Origin: Marinobacter sp. DY40_1A1
GTDB taxonomy: Bacteria > Pseudomonadota > Gammaproteobacteria > Pseudomonadales > Oleiphilaceae
Length of the DNA stretch: 64,000 nt
Direction of reading: 5' to 3'
Assembly: GCF_016597815.1 (NCBI RefSeq)
Contig: NZ_VCHA01000001.1
Coordinates: 372,001 to 436,000, forward strand
Of this stretch, positions 9,395 through 18,648 are shown one piece after another. Within the stretch, counting starts at the first letter, position 1, and each line of letters opens with the position of its first letter. The position numbers and the translations under genes were made by a program. Under the pieces are notes generated by a model. That model made no database searches. It worked only from the letters and a program-made list of their open reading frames with translations, and was not told where the DNA came from.

Positions 9395-10623
9395 GTGAAC
9401 TCGTTCTGATAAACGTATCCGGGCGCGACAAGCCCGGCCTTACGTCGGAGATTACCGGCATCATGGGCCGCTACGACGTTCGGATTCTCGACATAGGGCA
9501 GGCGGTGATTCACGATCACCTGACCTGGGGCATTCTCATAGAGATTCCCGACGAGTCCAAATCCTCCCCTGTAATCCGTGATTTGTTATTCCGCTTTCAC
9601 GCGCTGGACCTTCAGGTGAGGTTTGCTCCGATCACTATTGAGGAATATCAGAACTGGGCGGAGGGCCGTAATCGAGCCTGTTATATCGTTACTTTGCTTT
9701 CACGGGACATCAAGGCTGAGCAGATCGCCAGAGTGTCTGCCATTACTGCCCGGCATGGATTGAACATTGATAATATTTCCAGGCTGTCGGCCAGGCCGTC
9801 ACTTAACACCTCCAGCGACGGGATCGCCTGCGTAGAGTTCTCGGTTCGAGGCACGCCGTCAGATCTTGAGCAGCTCAGAGCAGATTTTCTGCATATAGCA
9901 GGCGAGATGAATGTGGATATCGCATTCCAGGAAGATTCTATCTTCCGCCGCAATCGCCGCCTGGTGGTGTTTGATATGGACTCCACGCTTATTGAAGCTG
10001 AAGTGATCGACGAGTTGGCAGTGGAGGCGGGTGTTGGTGAGCAGGTTGCAGAGATCACCGAGCGTGCCATGCAGGGTGAGCTGGATTTTAGCCAGAGCTT
10101 TGCTGAACGTCTTGCGTTACTGAAGGGCCTGGATGAATCTGTGTTGGAGCGGGTTGCCAGCAGGTTGAAGATGACGGAAGGTGCGGAGCATCTGATCCGG
10201 AGCCTGAAAGCCTTGGGCTACCGTACTGCAATTCTCTCCGGTGGCTTTACCTATTTCGCCAGGCACCTGCAGAACAAGCTGGGCATTGATTATATCTACG
10301 CCAATGAGCTGGAGATCCGGGATGGCAAGGTAACCGGTGAGGTTTCCGGCCAGATTGTCGATGGCAAGCGCAAGGCAGAGCTTTTACTGGAAATTGCGGG
10401 TAAAGAACACATTTCCCGGGAGCAGGTGATTGCAGTGGGAGATGGCGCCAACGACCTGCCCATGTTGAGCCAGGCTGGCTTGGGCGTTGCCTTTCGGGCT
10501 AAACCCCTGGTTAAGGAGTCTGCCCGGCATGCTATTTCAACGCTTGGTCTGGACGCTATTCTCTATCTGATAGGCTTCCGTGAAAGTGAAACCAACCAGG
10601 GGTTGAAGAACGCCGGCCTGTGA
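9391..10623 (+). CDS. serB: phosphoserine phosphatase with N-terminal ACT domains
   Basis: HAD-superfamily phosphatase that dephosphorylates O-phosphoserine in the last step of serine synthesis. Of its 410 residues about the first 180 form two ACT-like regulatory domains (one begins [13 protein letters not shown]), as in the long SerB proteins of pseudomonads. The HAD core follows, with nucleophile D195 and acid D197 in FDMDST and the late [10 protein letters not shown] motif. Translation starts at GTG overlapping the parC stop. A hairpin overlapping the stop codon separates it from the convergent fimX homologue. Confidence 0.95.
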   Translation: MSELVLINVSGRDKPGLTSEITGIMGRYDVRILDIGQAVIHDHLTWGILIEIPDESKSSPVIRDLLFRFHALDLQVRFAPITIEEYQNWAEGRNRACYIVTLLSRDIKAEQIARVSAITARHGLNIDNISRLSARPSLNTSSDGIACVEFSVRGTPSDLEQLRADFLHIAGEMNVDIAFQEDSIFRRNRRLVVFDMDSTLIEAEVIDELAVEAGVGEQVAEITERAMQGELDFSQSFAERLALLKGLDESVLERVASRLKMTEGAEHLIRSLKALGYRTAILSGGFTYFARHLQNKLGIDYIYANELEIRDGKVTGEVSGQIVDGKRKAELLLEIAGKEHISREQVIAVGDGANDLPMLSQAGLGVAFRAKPLVKESARHAISTLGLDAILYLIGFRESETNQGLKNAGL

Positions 10624-10636
10624 GCCGGCATTCTTC
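10605..10636. terminator. hairpin between convergent serB and fimX
   Basis: Arms 10605-10617 and 10624-10636 form 13 bp with one mismatch and loop CTGTGA. It includes the serB stop codon. The uridines in the arm ends are the only U-rich part, so termination strength is uncertain. Confidence 0.45.
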
Positions 10637-10640
10637 AGGC

Positions 10641-12725
10641 TCAGTGATCCCCGAAGTCGTAATTCATCTCGGCGGCGGGAGCTTGCAGGTAGTAGCCCTG
10701 AATGTAGTTCACTCCTGCCTGCCATAGAGTAGCAAGAACGCTGGCATTCTCTACCAGAGGGATAATGGTGAGTTTGCCAGCGCTTTGCAGGCTCTGTACC
10801 AATTCCTTCATCTGCTCCTTGGCTTTGTCGCTCTTCTGCAGTTCTTCCGTAAAAGACCCATCTATTTTTACGTAATCCGCATTTATGTGTTTCAGCGTAA
10901 GGAACGGATCCAGTGCGCAACCGAACTGGGCAATGGAAACCTTGCAGTGGAGTTCGTGCAGAGCTTTAGTTAGCTCCTTGGCGTGCTTCGTGTGGTTGTT
11001 TGCGTCGCCTTCGCGGATCTGGAAAACAAGCGAATCGCCCGGCAAACGGGCTGCCTTCAGTGCCACACTCAGCCAGGGTGTAAAGGTCTTGTCTTGCAGG
11101 GTTTCCGCCGTCACGTTTAGGAACATGCGGGTATCCTTGCCTTTTGCTCGGTGGGTGGCCAGCTGCTTTACAGACTGCAAGATAACCCATCGGTCAATTT
11201 TGATGGCAGTGTCGCTTGGCCCCATGGGAGGCAAGAAATCGTAGGGCGAGACTTCTTTCTCATCTTTGTCGAGCATTCGAACGAAAGCTTCGTAATGTTC
11301 TTCGCCTTCACCGCGAAGGTTGATAATTGGCTGGAACATGAGACGGAACCTGTCTTCATCCAATGCCTTCAGGATCGCATCAATCGAGTTGCTGTCATCC
11401 AGCGCTTCATGATCCACCGGGTTGTAAACCCCGATGCCATTGCCCTGAGAGTGACCTTCCTGCTTACGTACATCGGAAGAGGCAATGTGTGCCCGGGCCA
11501 GAAGCTCTTCGGTCTTGGGTGAGTTTTCAGTGATGGATGCAATGCCAATGCTGACAGTCAGGGGAACCGTGCGGCCGTTTATATCGAAGAGGTGCTCATC
11601 TATAGCTTTGCGAATCTGCTCACACCGAGCGATCATCGATTTTTCATCGCAGGGCAGGCACAGTAGTCCGAACGCGTCATCGCTCAGGCGTGCCAGCATG
11701 AGGTCATCCCCTGCCTGTTGCCTCAGGAGGCCTGCCAGATCTCCAAGCAGTAGATCTGCACCGGAAATGCCCACATCGCTTTTCATGGACATGAAATTGT
11801 CGAGAGCAATATAGGCCAGTGCGCCGGTTTCATTGTCTTTGCCGGCTTTGGCAATCGCCTGTTCGAGCTCTTTCATGAGGTATTGGCGATTATACAGCCC
11901 TGTAAGAAGGTCCTGGCTGCTGATCTCCCGCAGCTTCTCTTCAAGCTCGGCGTCGCTATGTTCAGGCTGCAAAACGATCTGAGTGCAGGCTTCGCCGTCG
12001 TAGGTTGCAGCAGACACTGACATGGTGACATTCAGTTCGTGGTCGTCACTGCGCCTGGTTGTGCAGTTTAGCGCCAAGCCATCCTCGCCATTCTCTGCAA
12101 AAGACTTCATGAAGGATCGGTAGTCTGCCTGGCTCTCGGGTGTCAGGGTATCCAGAACAGGGACGCACATCAGGTCATCAATGTCGTCGTAGCCGAGAAA
12201 TTCCAGATAAGACTGGTTGGCATAAATATGCATGCCATCGTTGATGTAGGCGATGGCGTCTTTAGAGCTTTCCAGAAGAAGTTGGCAACGTTGCTCTGCT
12301 TCGCGCAGATGTGACTCCAACGCTCGGCGGCGGCGGCGGTCTTCAAGTGCTTTCAGTTCGCGTTTGACCGTGAGCACCAGAAGGTCGCTGTGCTCGAACT
12401 TTACCGTTCCCTGGGCGCCGGCCTTCATTACAGTAACTGTTCTTTCCCGGCTTTCCTCTTCTGTCAGAAACAGGCAAGGGATGTCTTTGTCCATGCGCTT
12501 TATCATGGCCAGAGCGGCATCTGCCGTGAACTCCTGCTCCAGATCACGGGCCAATAGCAGATCCCAGTTGCCACTTTTGAGGGCTTCTTCCAGATCCTCT
12601 TCAGATGTAACGCGGTGTGCTCTTGTGGCTTTACCTGCGTTTCTCAGCAGACTGATCAGGGACTCTGCATCGTTCTGTGAAGGGTCGAGAATCAGGAGGT
12701 GTACGGTCGGGTTCTGTTTCTGCAT
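10641..12725 (-). CDS. fimX: FimX-like c-di-GMP effector (REC-PAS-degenerate GGDEF-degenerate EAL)
   Basis: A 694-residue cytosolic protein. Domain order is receiver-like (about 8-125), PAS (about 140-250), GGDEF-like (about 280-420) and EAL-like (about 440-685). The GGDEF site is degenerate (LSDDAF) and the EAL triplet reads EAF. This matches FimX of Pseudomonas aeruginosa, which has lost both activities and binds c-di-GMP through its EAL domain to control type IV pilus assembly and twitching. The receiver-like domain lacks the usual phospho-acceptor context. Position next to serB and near parC also matches the Pseudomonas locus, as I recall it. Function is inferred from architecture and synteny. 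Confidence 0.85.
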   Translation of the reverse strand: MQKQNPTVHLLILDPSQNDAESLISLLRNAGKATRAHRVTSEEDLEEALKSGNWDLLLARDLEQEFTADAALAMIKRMDKDIPCLFLTEEESRERTVTVMKAGAQGTVKFEHSDLLVLTVKRELKALEDRRRRRALESHLREAEQRCQLLLESSKDAIAYINDGMHIYANQSYLEFLGYDDIDDLMCVPVLDTLTPESQADYRSFMKSFAENGEDGLALNCTTRRSDDHELNVTMSVSAATYDGEACTQIVLQPEHSDAELEEKLREISSQDLLTGLYNRQYLMKELEQAIAKAGKDNETGALAYIALDNFMSMKSDVGISGADLLLGDLAGLLRQQAGDDLMLARLSDDAFGLLCLPCDEKSMIARCEQIRKAIDEHLFDINGRTVPLTVSIGIASITENSPKTEELLARAHIASSDVRKQEGHSQGNGIGVYNPVDHEALDDSNSIDAILKALDEDRFRLMFQPIINLRGEGEEHYEAFVRMLDKDEKEVSPYDFLPPMGPSDTAIKIDRWVILQSVKQLATHRAKGKDTRMFLNVTAETLQDKTFTPWLSVALKAARLPGDSLVFQIREGDANNHTKHAKELTKALHELHCKVSIAQFGCALDPFLTLKHINADYVKIDGSFTEELQKSDKAKEQMKELVQSLQSAGKLTIIPLVENASVLATLWQAGVNYIQGYYLQAPAAEMNYDFGDH

Positions 12726-12887
12726 TCCTTAGGCGTCTCGTCATACAAGTTGGCGGGGCCGGCCACGGCAGAGGAGTGCTCTACCCTAGATACAGTATCT
12801 GATTGGAAACTGTGAGCTGGTGCTGCGAGACCGGACTGTCACTATCGCTATCGCTGAATGATGCAGGGGTTGCGGCTTAATAACAAG

Positions 12888-12920
12888 TCTCCGGCGGAAT
12901 GCCGGGTATCCCACCGGAGA
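12888..12920 (-). terminator. hairpin downstream of the PilZ-like gene
   Basis: TCTCCGG (12888-12894) pairs with CCGGAGA (12914-12920). On the minus strand it is followed by CTTGTTATT, a poor U-tract. It lies 3 nt beyond the stop of the minus-strand gene that ends at 12924, before fimX. It could attenuate rather than end transcription. Confidence 0.35.
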
Positions 12921-12923
12921 AGA

Positions 12924-14732
12924 TCATAGCGAAGGCCACAAAGAATCAAAATCATCTTCACTGGCGCCTGCCGGCGACGAGGTGCTGGTAGGCGTGGGTG
13001 TTATGCTATTTTTCTGCAGTTTAAGTTCAAACTGGCTGATACTGCCAGTTGAAGATACTTTTTTAATTAACTGCCCCTGATCTTCCCGGCCATCGTGCAG
13101 CATGGATACCCGGCTGCCGGGCTGAAAAGGCAATCTGGGAGTAATCAGGGTAGCGGCCTGGTTGACCACGCTGATCTCAGGTAAGAGAAGTCCGCGAAGA
13201 TACTCGCTGCTGTTTCCAACCTTCTGGATCAAGCGAACACCACAGGGTGAGCCACTGGGTGCCAACAGTTCAATGCCGATCTGGGTTCCGTGGTTCTTGA
13301 CCTGCCGAATCCAGCGAACCACCGCTATGCTCCAGGGGTGTGAGCGCTGTTCCCGAACACCAAGTATCTCTCCGGCTTGCATGGAGGGCGGAACGCTTGC
13401 CTCCCATGAAACGCAATAGCCACCAGGACTGGTATTTACCAATAATGTAGAGTGGGACTTTGGTCGGTTTTTATCGGTGGTGGGCGTAGGAGTATTTCCA
13501 AAACTGCCCCGAAAGTTGATTGGCGTGTCGGCTGCGTGCAGGTGCTCATCGCTTGGCGCCACATCATGAGCGCTACCCCAGGCATCTTCACGCTTGCGGG
13601 ATTTGCGGATGAAAACGTTCTCTTCATCCTCAGGGCCGTTGTCATTGCCGGTTACGAACTCTGTAAACGACTTTTCGCCTGCAATGAAATAGTGAGCCGC
13701 GGTCAGCCCTACACACACCTCGAGTGTTCCCTGGCTGGCAATCCGATTGAAGTTTCTCTTTGCCAAAATACCCAGAGCCTGGCTCAGGTGCGTGAGGAGT
13801 GTTTCGTTCACGTTGCCCGGAATCTTCAGCGTGTCCGGGGCAGGCTGCTGGCGGAGCCTCGCATCCAGGCTCGCGGAAATCATGGTCGCCAGTTCTCTGG
13901 TGTCGAAACCGAAGCTTTCGTCGCCAGGTTTGTGCTCAAGCAGGCTTCTGTAAACCGGGGAGTTATCCCGCTCCAGGTTCACAACAAAAAGGCTGTCTTC
14001 GCCAATGTTGGTTCCACACTGAGAGTGCGCTGTCCAGCCCTCAAACAGGTCGTAGGCTTGAAGTAGCTCGGTTTGCCTGAGCTGGTTTGGCCTGGCGCAA
14101 CCGAGAAGAAGCAAGCGCTTGTAGCTGTCTGCGACTGTGCTGGCTGGTCTTAGTTTCAGGGTGCTGTCTTCTACTGCCATTTCGGTGAGCTTGTTGCGAT
14201 GAGCAAACCGGAACATGCGATGGCACTCAAGCCAGCTTTGAGCCGGGCTGGGGCAGTAGAGCTGGTGTGAGCGCAAAATGGTCGAGGCAAGTTCAGACGT
14301 CGCCCGATGAATGGCTGTTGCAATCAACTTACGGTTTTTATCAAGCCCGCCCTCGTCCAGAGCTTCGAGAAGGCAGAGTTTGTAGCCGCCGGCGAGGTGC
14401 AGTTGAAGTGCCTGAGACAGATTGGCAATTTTGCGCTGCTTCTCAGGCAGGGCGATTGCGAGCCCCAAATAATGGCGTGATAGCTCATTGCACACGAAAT
14501 GAATCTTGTCACGAACCAGCTCAAGAAACTGAAGGCGTTGCTGGGGCGCAAGAAACAGGTGGTTCAGCTCGATGATCGCGTGATAGAGCTGGCGTGACAC
14601 TTCGCCAATATTGGCCATAGGGAGCTGGTCAATCCAGGCTTTGAAGGCCTTGGGCGTAGTATCGCAGAACGACAGACTTGCCGTTTTCTGCTCGGGAACA
14701 CGGAGATCGGGTTTGAGGATCGTGCCTTCCAT
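12924..14732 (-). CDS. conserved protein with C-terminal PilZ-like domain, fimX neighbour
   Basis: A soluble 602-residue protein. The first roughly 370 residues are helix-rich with no domain I can name. After a low-complexity linker (about 375-425) the C-terminus resembles a PilZ fold, with NTSPGG near residue 430 matching the (D/N)xSxxG c-di-GMP motif, then a WSIAVVRWIRQ strand and IGIELLAP. The usual RxxxR partner motif is not evident, so nucleotide binding is uncertain. Genes of this type occur between fimX and psd in pseudomonads, as I recall, hinting at a role in pilus or c-di-GMP signalling. The ATG at 14732 has no strong Shine-Dalgarno. Confidence 0.8.
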   Translation of the reverse strand: MEGTILKPDLRVPEQKTASLSFCDTTPKAFKAWIDQLPMANIGEVSRQLYHAIIELNHLFLAPQQRLQFLELVRDKIHFVCNELSRHYLGLAIALPEKQRKIANLSQALQLHLAGGYKLCLLEALDEGGLDKNRKLIATAIHRATSELASTILRSHQLYCPSPAQSWLECHRMFRFAHRNKLTEMAVEDSTLKLRPASTVADSYKRLLLLGCARPNQLRQTELLQAYDLFEGWTAHSQCGTNIGEDSLFVVNLERDNSPVYRSLLEHKPGDESFGFDTRELATMISASLDARLRQQPAPDTLKIPGNVNETLLTHLSQALGILAKRNFNRIASQGTLEVCVGLTAAHYFIAGEKSFTEFVTGNDNGPEDEENVFIRKSRKREDAWGSAHDVAPSDEHLHAADTPINFRGSFGNTPTPTTDKNRPKSHSTLLVNTSPGGYCVSWEASVPPSMQAGEILGVREQRSHPWSIAVVRWIRQVKNHGTQIGIELLAPSGSPCGVRLIQKVGNSSEYLRGLLLPEISVVNQAATLITPRLPFQPGSRVSMLHDGREDQGQLIKKVSSTGSISQFELKLQKNSITPTPTSTSSPAGASEDDFDSLWPSL

Positions 14733-14910
14733 GAATATGCGCCAATATCAGGACAAGGTTTGGTAATACGGCTCCGCTCAACCTTTGCAGCGATAACTGC
14801 TGTAATGCGTCGATTGATCAGAAAAACGCCGTAAATACATATTTCTACAATTCAGACAGTACTGGACTTTAAAATAGCAAACTAGTGCAAGAAAGCTAGA
14901 AAATCACATG

Positions 14911-14940
14911 TTGACAATATTTGACATCTTAATTTTGACA
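14911..14940. repeat. three TTGACA direct repeats
   Basis: TTGACA occurs at 14911-14916, 14921-14926 and 14935-14940, starts spaced 10 and 14 nt apart. It lies in the 225-nt AT-rich gap between the epmB stop and the start of the PilZ-like gene. On the minus strand the motif reads TGTCAA, about 180-210 nt upstream of that gene, so it could be a regulator site; chance is also possible. Confidence 0.35.
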
Positions 14941-14957
14941 GGTTCAGTCTTGTGGCC

Positions 14958-16007
14958 TCAACGGCCATCGACAAACAGATCAATGGGTGTTTTTGCAGGC
15001 TTTCCCGGGACTTCACGAACCAGTCTTGGTACCAGAAAGCCGGGTAGCCTGGAGAGTAGGTCCTTAACCAGTAATCTGGCTTCTTCATCCGTAACATCAA
15101 AATGCTGTGCGCCAGCAACCGGATCAAACGCATGAAGGTAGTAGGGCATAATGCCCGCGTCAAATAGTGTTTCGCTCAGGTTCTCCAACACTTCCGCATC
15201 ATCGTTGACTCCCCTGAGAATAACGCTCTGGTTTAGCAGAGTTACGCCGGCTGCGCGAAGATAACCCATGGCGCGCCGGGTTGGCTGATTGATTTCTGCC
15301 GGGTGGTTAATGTGCAAGACCATCACAACTTGCACCGGCGTATTGCTGATCCACTTAAGCAGTGCATCACACACACGCTGCGGTATGACGACAGGAAGAC
15401 GGGTGTGAATGCGGATGCGGCGAATGTGAGGGATGCTGCTGATCGCGGAAGCCCACTGGGACAGCAGTTGATCGTTAACCGCGAGAGGATCTCCGCCGCT
15501 GAAAATTATTTCATTGATTTCCGGGCTTGCCGCAAGCGTATCCAGGACCTGTTGCCGATCAGCAGGGCTCAGGCGCTGTTCGCCATAAGGGAAGTGCCGA
15601 CGGAAACAGTAGCGACAGTTGATAGCACACTGCCCCGTTACCATCAGTAGGGCACGGCTGCGGTACTTGCGGATGAGGCCTGTTGTCTGGATGGCCCCGT
15701 CTTCCTGCAGTGGGTCGGTAACGAAACCCTGCGCTGCACTTGTCTCAGCGTGGAGTGGCAGAACTTGCCGCAGTAGCGGATCTGCCGGGTTGCCTTTTTC
15801 CATTCGATCCAGAAACGGCTCAGGCACCCTTAGCTGAAATAGTTGGTGCCCAGCCTCAGCACCTGCCAGCCATTTATCAGCGGGCAGGCGCAGGCGCGAC
15901 AGTAATTCCTGCGGTGAAGTGATCGAGTCGGAAAGCAGCTGTTGCCAGCTCCGATTATCATCTCCTGAAAGCCGGGCTTCTATAGAGGTAGGGGTTCGCT
16001 GTATCAT
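14958..16007 (-). CDS. epmB: EF-P beta-lysylation protein EpmB (lysine 2,3-aminomutase family)
   Basis: Radical-SAM, PLP-dependent enzyme that converts (S)-alpha-lysine to (R)-beta-lysine for attachment to elongation factor P. Its 349 residues contain the iron-sulfur motif CAINCRYC (C127, C131, C134) and the SGGDPL SAM-contact motif. Length and motifs fit EpmB rather than the longer catabolic aminomutases. It is divergent from efp with only about 45 nt between starts, so promoters overlap and the modification enzyme sits beside its target. Confidence 0.95.
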   Translation of the reverse strand: MIQRTPTSIEARLSGDDNRSWQQLLSDSITSPQELLSRLRLPADKWLAGAEAGHQLFQLRVPEPFLDRMEKGNPADPLLRQVLPLHAETSAAQGFVTDPLQEDGAIQTTGLIRKYRSRALLMVTGQCAINCRYCFRRHFPYGEQRLSPADRQQVLDTLAASPEINEIIFSGGDPLAVNDQLLSQWASAISSIPHIRRIRIHTRLPVVIPQRVCDALLKWISNTPVQVVMVLHINHPAEINQPTRRAMGYLRAAGVTLLNQSVILRGVNDDAEVLENLSETLFDAGIMPYYLHAFDPVAGAQHFDVTDEEARLLVKDLLSRLPGFLVPRLVREVPGKPAKTPIDLFVDGR

Positions 16008-16052
16008 AGAGGCCTTTGAAAATTAAACAGCATTTTGGCAGGTGGACATTTC

Positions 16053-16625
16053 ATGGCTTCATATTCTACCAACGAATTTCGCGGCGGTCTTAAAGTATTG
16101 CTGGATGGCGACCCCTGCATTATCGTCGAGAACGAAATTGTAAAGCCCGGTAAGGGGCAGGCGTTTAACCGGGTCAAGCTACGCAACCTGATGACCAACC
16201 GCGTGTGGGATCGCACCTTCAAGTCTGGCGAAAGCCTCGAAGCGGCCGACGTTATGGATCAGGATATGGAATATCTCTACACCGATGGAGAATTCTGGCA
16301 CTTCATGCTCACCGATGGCTCCTTCGAGCAATACGCTGCAGATGCAAAAGCTGTGGGCGACACTATCAAGTGGCTCAAAGAGCAAGACGTCTACACGGTT
16401 ACTCTCTATAACGGCGCGCCGCTGACTGTCACTCCGCCAAACTTTGTTGAGCTGGAAGTGGTTGAGACTGACCCGGGCATGAAAGGTGATACAGCGCAGG
16501 GCGGCTCCAAGCCCGCAACCTTGTCTACTGGCGCAGTTGTGAGCGTTCCCCTGTTCATCACCATCGGCGAAGTGCTGAAAGTGGACACCCGTTCCGGTGA
16601 GTACATGAACCGGGTGAAAAGCTGA
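16053..16625 (+). CDS. efp: elongation factor P
   Basis: Translation factor that rescues ribosomes stalled at polyproline stretches. It is 190 residues with three beta-barrel domains. The modifiable loop VKPGKGQAF carries K34, the site beta-lysylated by EpmA/EpmB, both encoded alongside. The ATG at 16053 is chosen because GGTGGA lies 6 nt upstream and the protein then starts [12 protein letters not shown], the family's normal N-terminus. epmA follows after 7 nt, but a strong terminator lies 56 nt beyond the efp stop, inside epmA. Confidence 0.98.
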   Translation: MASYSTNEFRGGLKVLLDGDPCIIVENEIVKPGKGQAFNRVKLRNLMTNRVWDRTFKSGESLEAADVMDQDMEYLYTDGEFWHFMLTDGSFEQYAADAKAVGDTIKWLKEQDVYTVTLYNGAPLTVTPPNFVELEVVETDPGMKGDTAQGGSKPATLSTGAVVSVPLFITIGEVLKVDTRSGEYMNRVKS

Positions 16626-16632
16626 TTCCTAC

Positions 16633-17601
16633 ATGAAAAATCAGCCTGATTGGCAGCCCACTGCCTCCCGGGCAGCCTTGAAAAGCCGCGCACAACAATC
16701 AGCCTTTGTGCGCGGCTTTTTTGCCCAGCGCGATGTATTGGAAGTTGAAACCCCCATACTGGGCCGCTGCGGCGTAACCGAGCCCAACCTTGATGGCGTA
16801 TTTGCGCAGATAGATGCACAGGGTATAAAGGGCGGCTGGCTACAGACCTCCCCCGAGTACCACATGAAGCGCCTGCTCGCCGCAGATTCGGGTGCTATCT
16901 ACCAGATCTCAAAAGTCTTTCGAAACGGCGAACGCGGCAGCCGCCATAACCCTGAATTCTCCATGCTGGAATGGTACCGCACAGGCTTTGATGACAAGGC
17001 CCTTATGGCAGAAGTCGCCGACCTTGTATGCGGTTGGCTGCAATGCCCCAGACCACAGGTGCTAAGCTACCGCAAAGCAATGATCACCTGGGCCGGAATC
17101 GACCCCTTTGTGGTATCAAAAAACGACCTGCACCAGCGTTGCCGTGAGTGGCTAGAGCCCGAACAACTGGAAGACCTCAGCCGTGACGGCTGCCTCGACC
17201 TGCTAATGAGCTTCGCCGTCGAGCCCAACTTGGGCACTGAAGCACCCGTATTCATAAACCAATACCCGTCTTCACAAGCCTCCCTGGCCAGACTCTCCAG
17301 CGTAGACGGCTTCGACGTTGCTCACCGCTTCGAGCTTTACATCGACGGCATCGAGTTATGCAACGGCTACTGGGAGCTCACCCACCCAGACGAACAACGC
17401 GCCCGCTTTGAGGCAGACAACCGTTTGCGAATCGCTAATGGGAAGCCTGAAATGGAGATCGATGAAGCCTTTCTGGCGGCAATAGAACACGGCTTGCCAG
17501 ACTGCGCTGGCGTGGCTCTAGGGCTTGATCGTCTGCTGATGTTAAAAGTGGGAGCCCGCAACATAGCAGACGTCTTGGCATTCCCACTAGAGAGGGCTTG
17601 A
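16633..17601 (+). CDS. epmA: EF-P lysine ligase EpmA (GenX/PoxA)
   Basis: A truncated class-II lysyl-tRNA synthetase paralogue that attaches beta-lysine to EF-P K34 instead of charging tRNA. Its 322 residues match the family length and lack the N-terminal anticodon-binding domain. Class II motifs are visible: the TSPEYHMKRLL region, the FRNGE motif 2 arginine and the C-terminal GVALGLDRLLML motif 3. The N-terminus aligns with E. coli EpmA from the WQPTAS stretch, supporting the ATG at 16633, which has almost no Shine-Dalgarno. A perfect intrinsic terminator lies within its first 30 codons, suggesting deliberately low expression relative to efp. Its 3' end overlaps psd by 15 nt, tail to tail. 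Confidence 0.96.
   Translation: MKNQPDWQPTASRAALKSRAQQSAFVRGFFAQRDVLEVETPILGRCGVTEPNLDGVFAQIDAQGIKGGWLQTSPEYHMKRLLAADSGAIYQISKVFRNGERGSRHNPEFSMLEWYRTGFDDKALMAEVADLVCGWLQCPRPQVLSYRKAMITWAGIDPFVVSKNDLHQRCREWLEPEQLEDLSRDGCLDLLMSFAVEPNLGTEAPVFINQYPSSQASLARLSSVDGFDVAHRFELYIDGIELCNGYWELTHPDEQRARFEADNRLRIANGKPEMEIDEAFLAAIEHGLPDCAGVALGLDRLLMLKVGARNIADVLAFPLERA
16681..16722 (+). terminator. strong intrinsic terminator inside epmA coding sequence
   Basis: Arms 16681-16695 and 16706-16720 form a perfect 15-bp stem rich in GC, with a 10-nt loop and a run of six T ending at 16722. It starts 56 nt after the efp stop codon and occupies roughly codons 17-30 of epmA. It most likely ends most efp transcripts and lets only read-through reach epmA. 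Confidence 0.8.
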
Positions 17602-18450
17602 GAGCTCCCCCAATGCCTCGCCCATGCGAACCACTTTCTCCGCTGCCTGATCCGCATTCCAGTGAACACTGCCCTTAGGCATAACCATTACCACCGTAGA
17701 GCCCAAACGGAAACGCCCCATTTCCTCGCCTTTGGCAAACGAAATCGCACTCTCACCCTCATAGGCAATCGTTGTAACGCCACTGCTATTTGGTGCCACA
17801 ATCCCTGCCCAAGGCGTCTCCACACTTCCCACAATCATTGCGCCCACAAGCACCAGCGCCATGGGGCCGGCTGCCGTATCAAACATACACACAACCCTCT
17901 CATTTCGCGCAAACAGATTAGGCACATTCTCCGCAGTCACCGGATTTACCGAAAAAAGCTTACCGGGAACATAAACCATCTCCCGGAGCGTACCTGCCAT
18001 AGGCATGTGAATGCGGTGATAGTCCTTGGGCGAAAGATAGATAGTAGAAAATTCGCCGCCGTGGAAAGGCTCTGCCCGCTGGGTATCGCCTCCCAGCAGT
18101 TCCAGCAGGCTGAAAGATTGCCCCTTCGCCTGGAAAACCCGATCGCCGGCTATTTGGCCAATCTGGCTGATGGCGCCATCTACCGGGCTTACAAAAGTGT
18201 TCTCGCCTCCGGCAACCGGACGCAGGCCAGGTTTGAGTGCGCGGGTGAAAAATGCATTAAAGCTCGGGTAGGCGGTTGGGTCCTGCTCCACGGCTTCGCT
18301 CATATCCACACCATAGCGCTTCACAAACCACTTGATTACCCGGTTTTTGAGCGCAGGATTGCGATCATTATCCGCCAGGCGGCCTGCAGCGCGGGAAAGC
18401 GCAAGCTGCGGAGTGACGTATTGACTCAGAATAAACAGCTTGTCGAACAT
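17587..18450 (-). CDS. psd: phosphatidylserine decarboxylase proenzyme
   Basis: Inner-membrane-associated enzyme that makes phosphatidylethanolamine from phosphatidylserine. The 287-residue proenzyme self-cleaves at the LGST motif near residue 250 (in FRLGSTVVMV), giving a short alpha chain with an N-terminal pyruvoyl group made from the serine. The catalytic DG and HRIHMP motifs are present. It converges on epmA with a 15-nt overlap of coding ends. It is the single gene of its unit here. Confidence 0.97.
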   Translation of the reverse strand: MFDKLFILSQYVTPQLALSRAAGRLADNDRNPALKNRVIKWFVKRYGVDMSEAVEQDPTAYPSFNAFFTRALKPGLRPVAGGENTFVSPVDGAISQIGQIAGDRVFQAKGQSFSLLELLGGDTQRAEPFHGGEFSTIYLSPKDYHRIHMPMAGTLREMVYVPGKLFSVNPVTAENVPNLFARNERVVCMFDTAAGPMALVLVGAMIVGSVETPWAGIVAPNSSGVTTIAYEGESAISFAKGEEMGRFRLGSTVVMVMPKGSVHWNADQAAEKVVRMGEALGELSSPL

Positions 18451-18648
18451 TTAATTGAGATCCTCTGTGCTCAAAGGCGCGAAGTTTAACAAATACTGCT
18501 GCAAGAGTGTTGAGCAGGAGGTTGCATGTATAGAAATTGTTTCATGGCTTCGCGGATACTGCAGAGGCTTGCTATCATCAGACCATAAAAGCCGCGATCG
18601 ACATCGGCGCTAGCCTGTAACCACAATATAAAGGCGTACGTCTTACCC

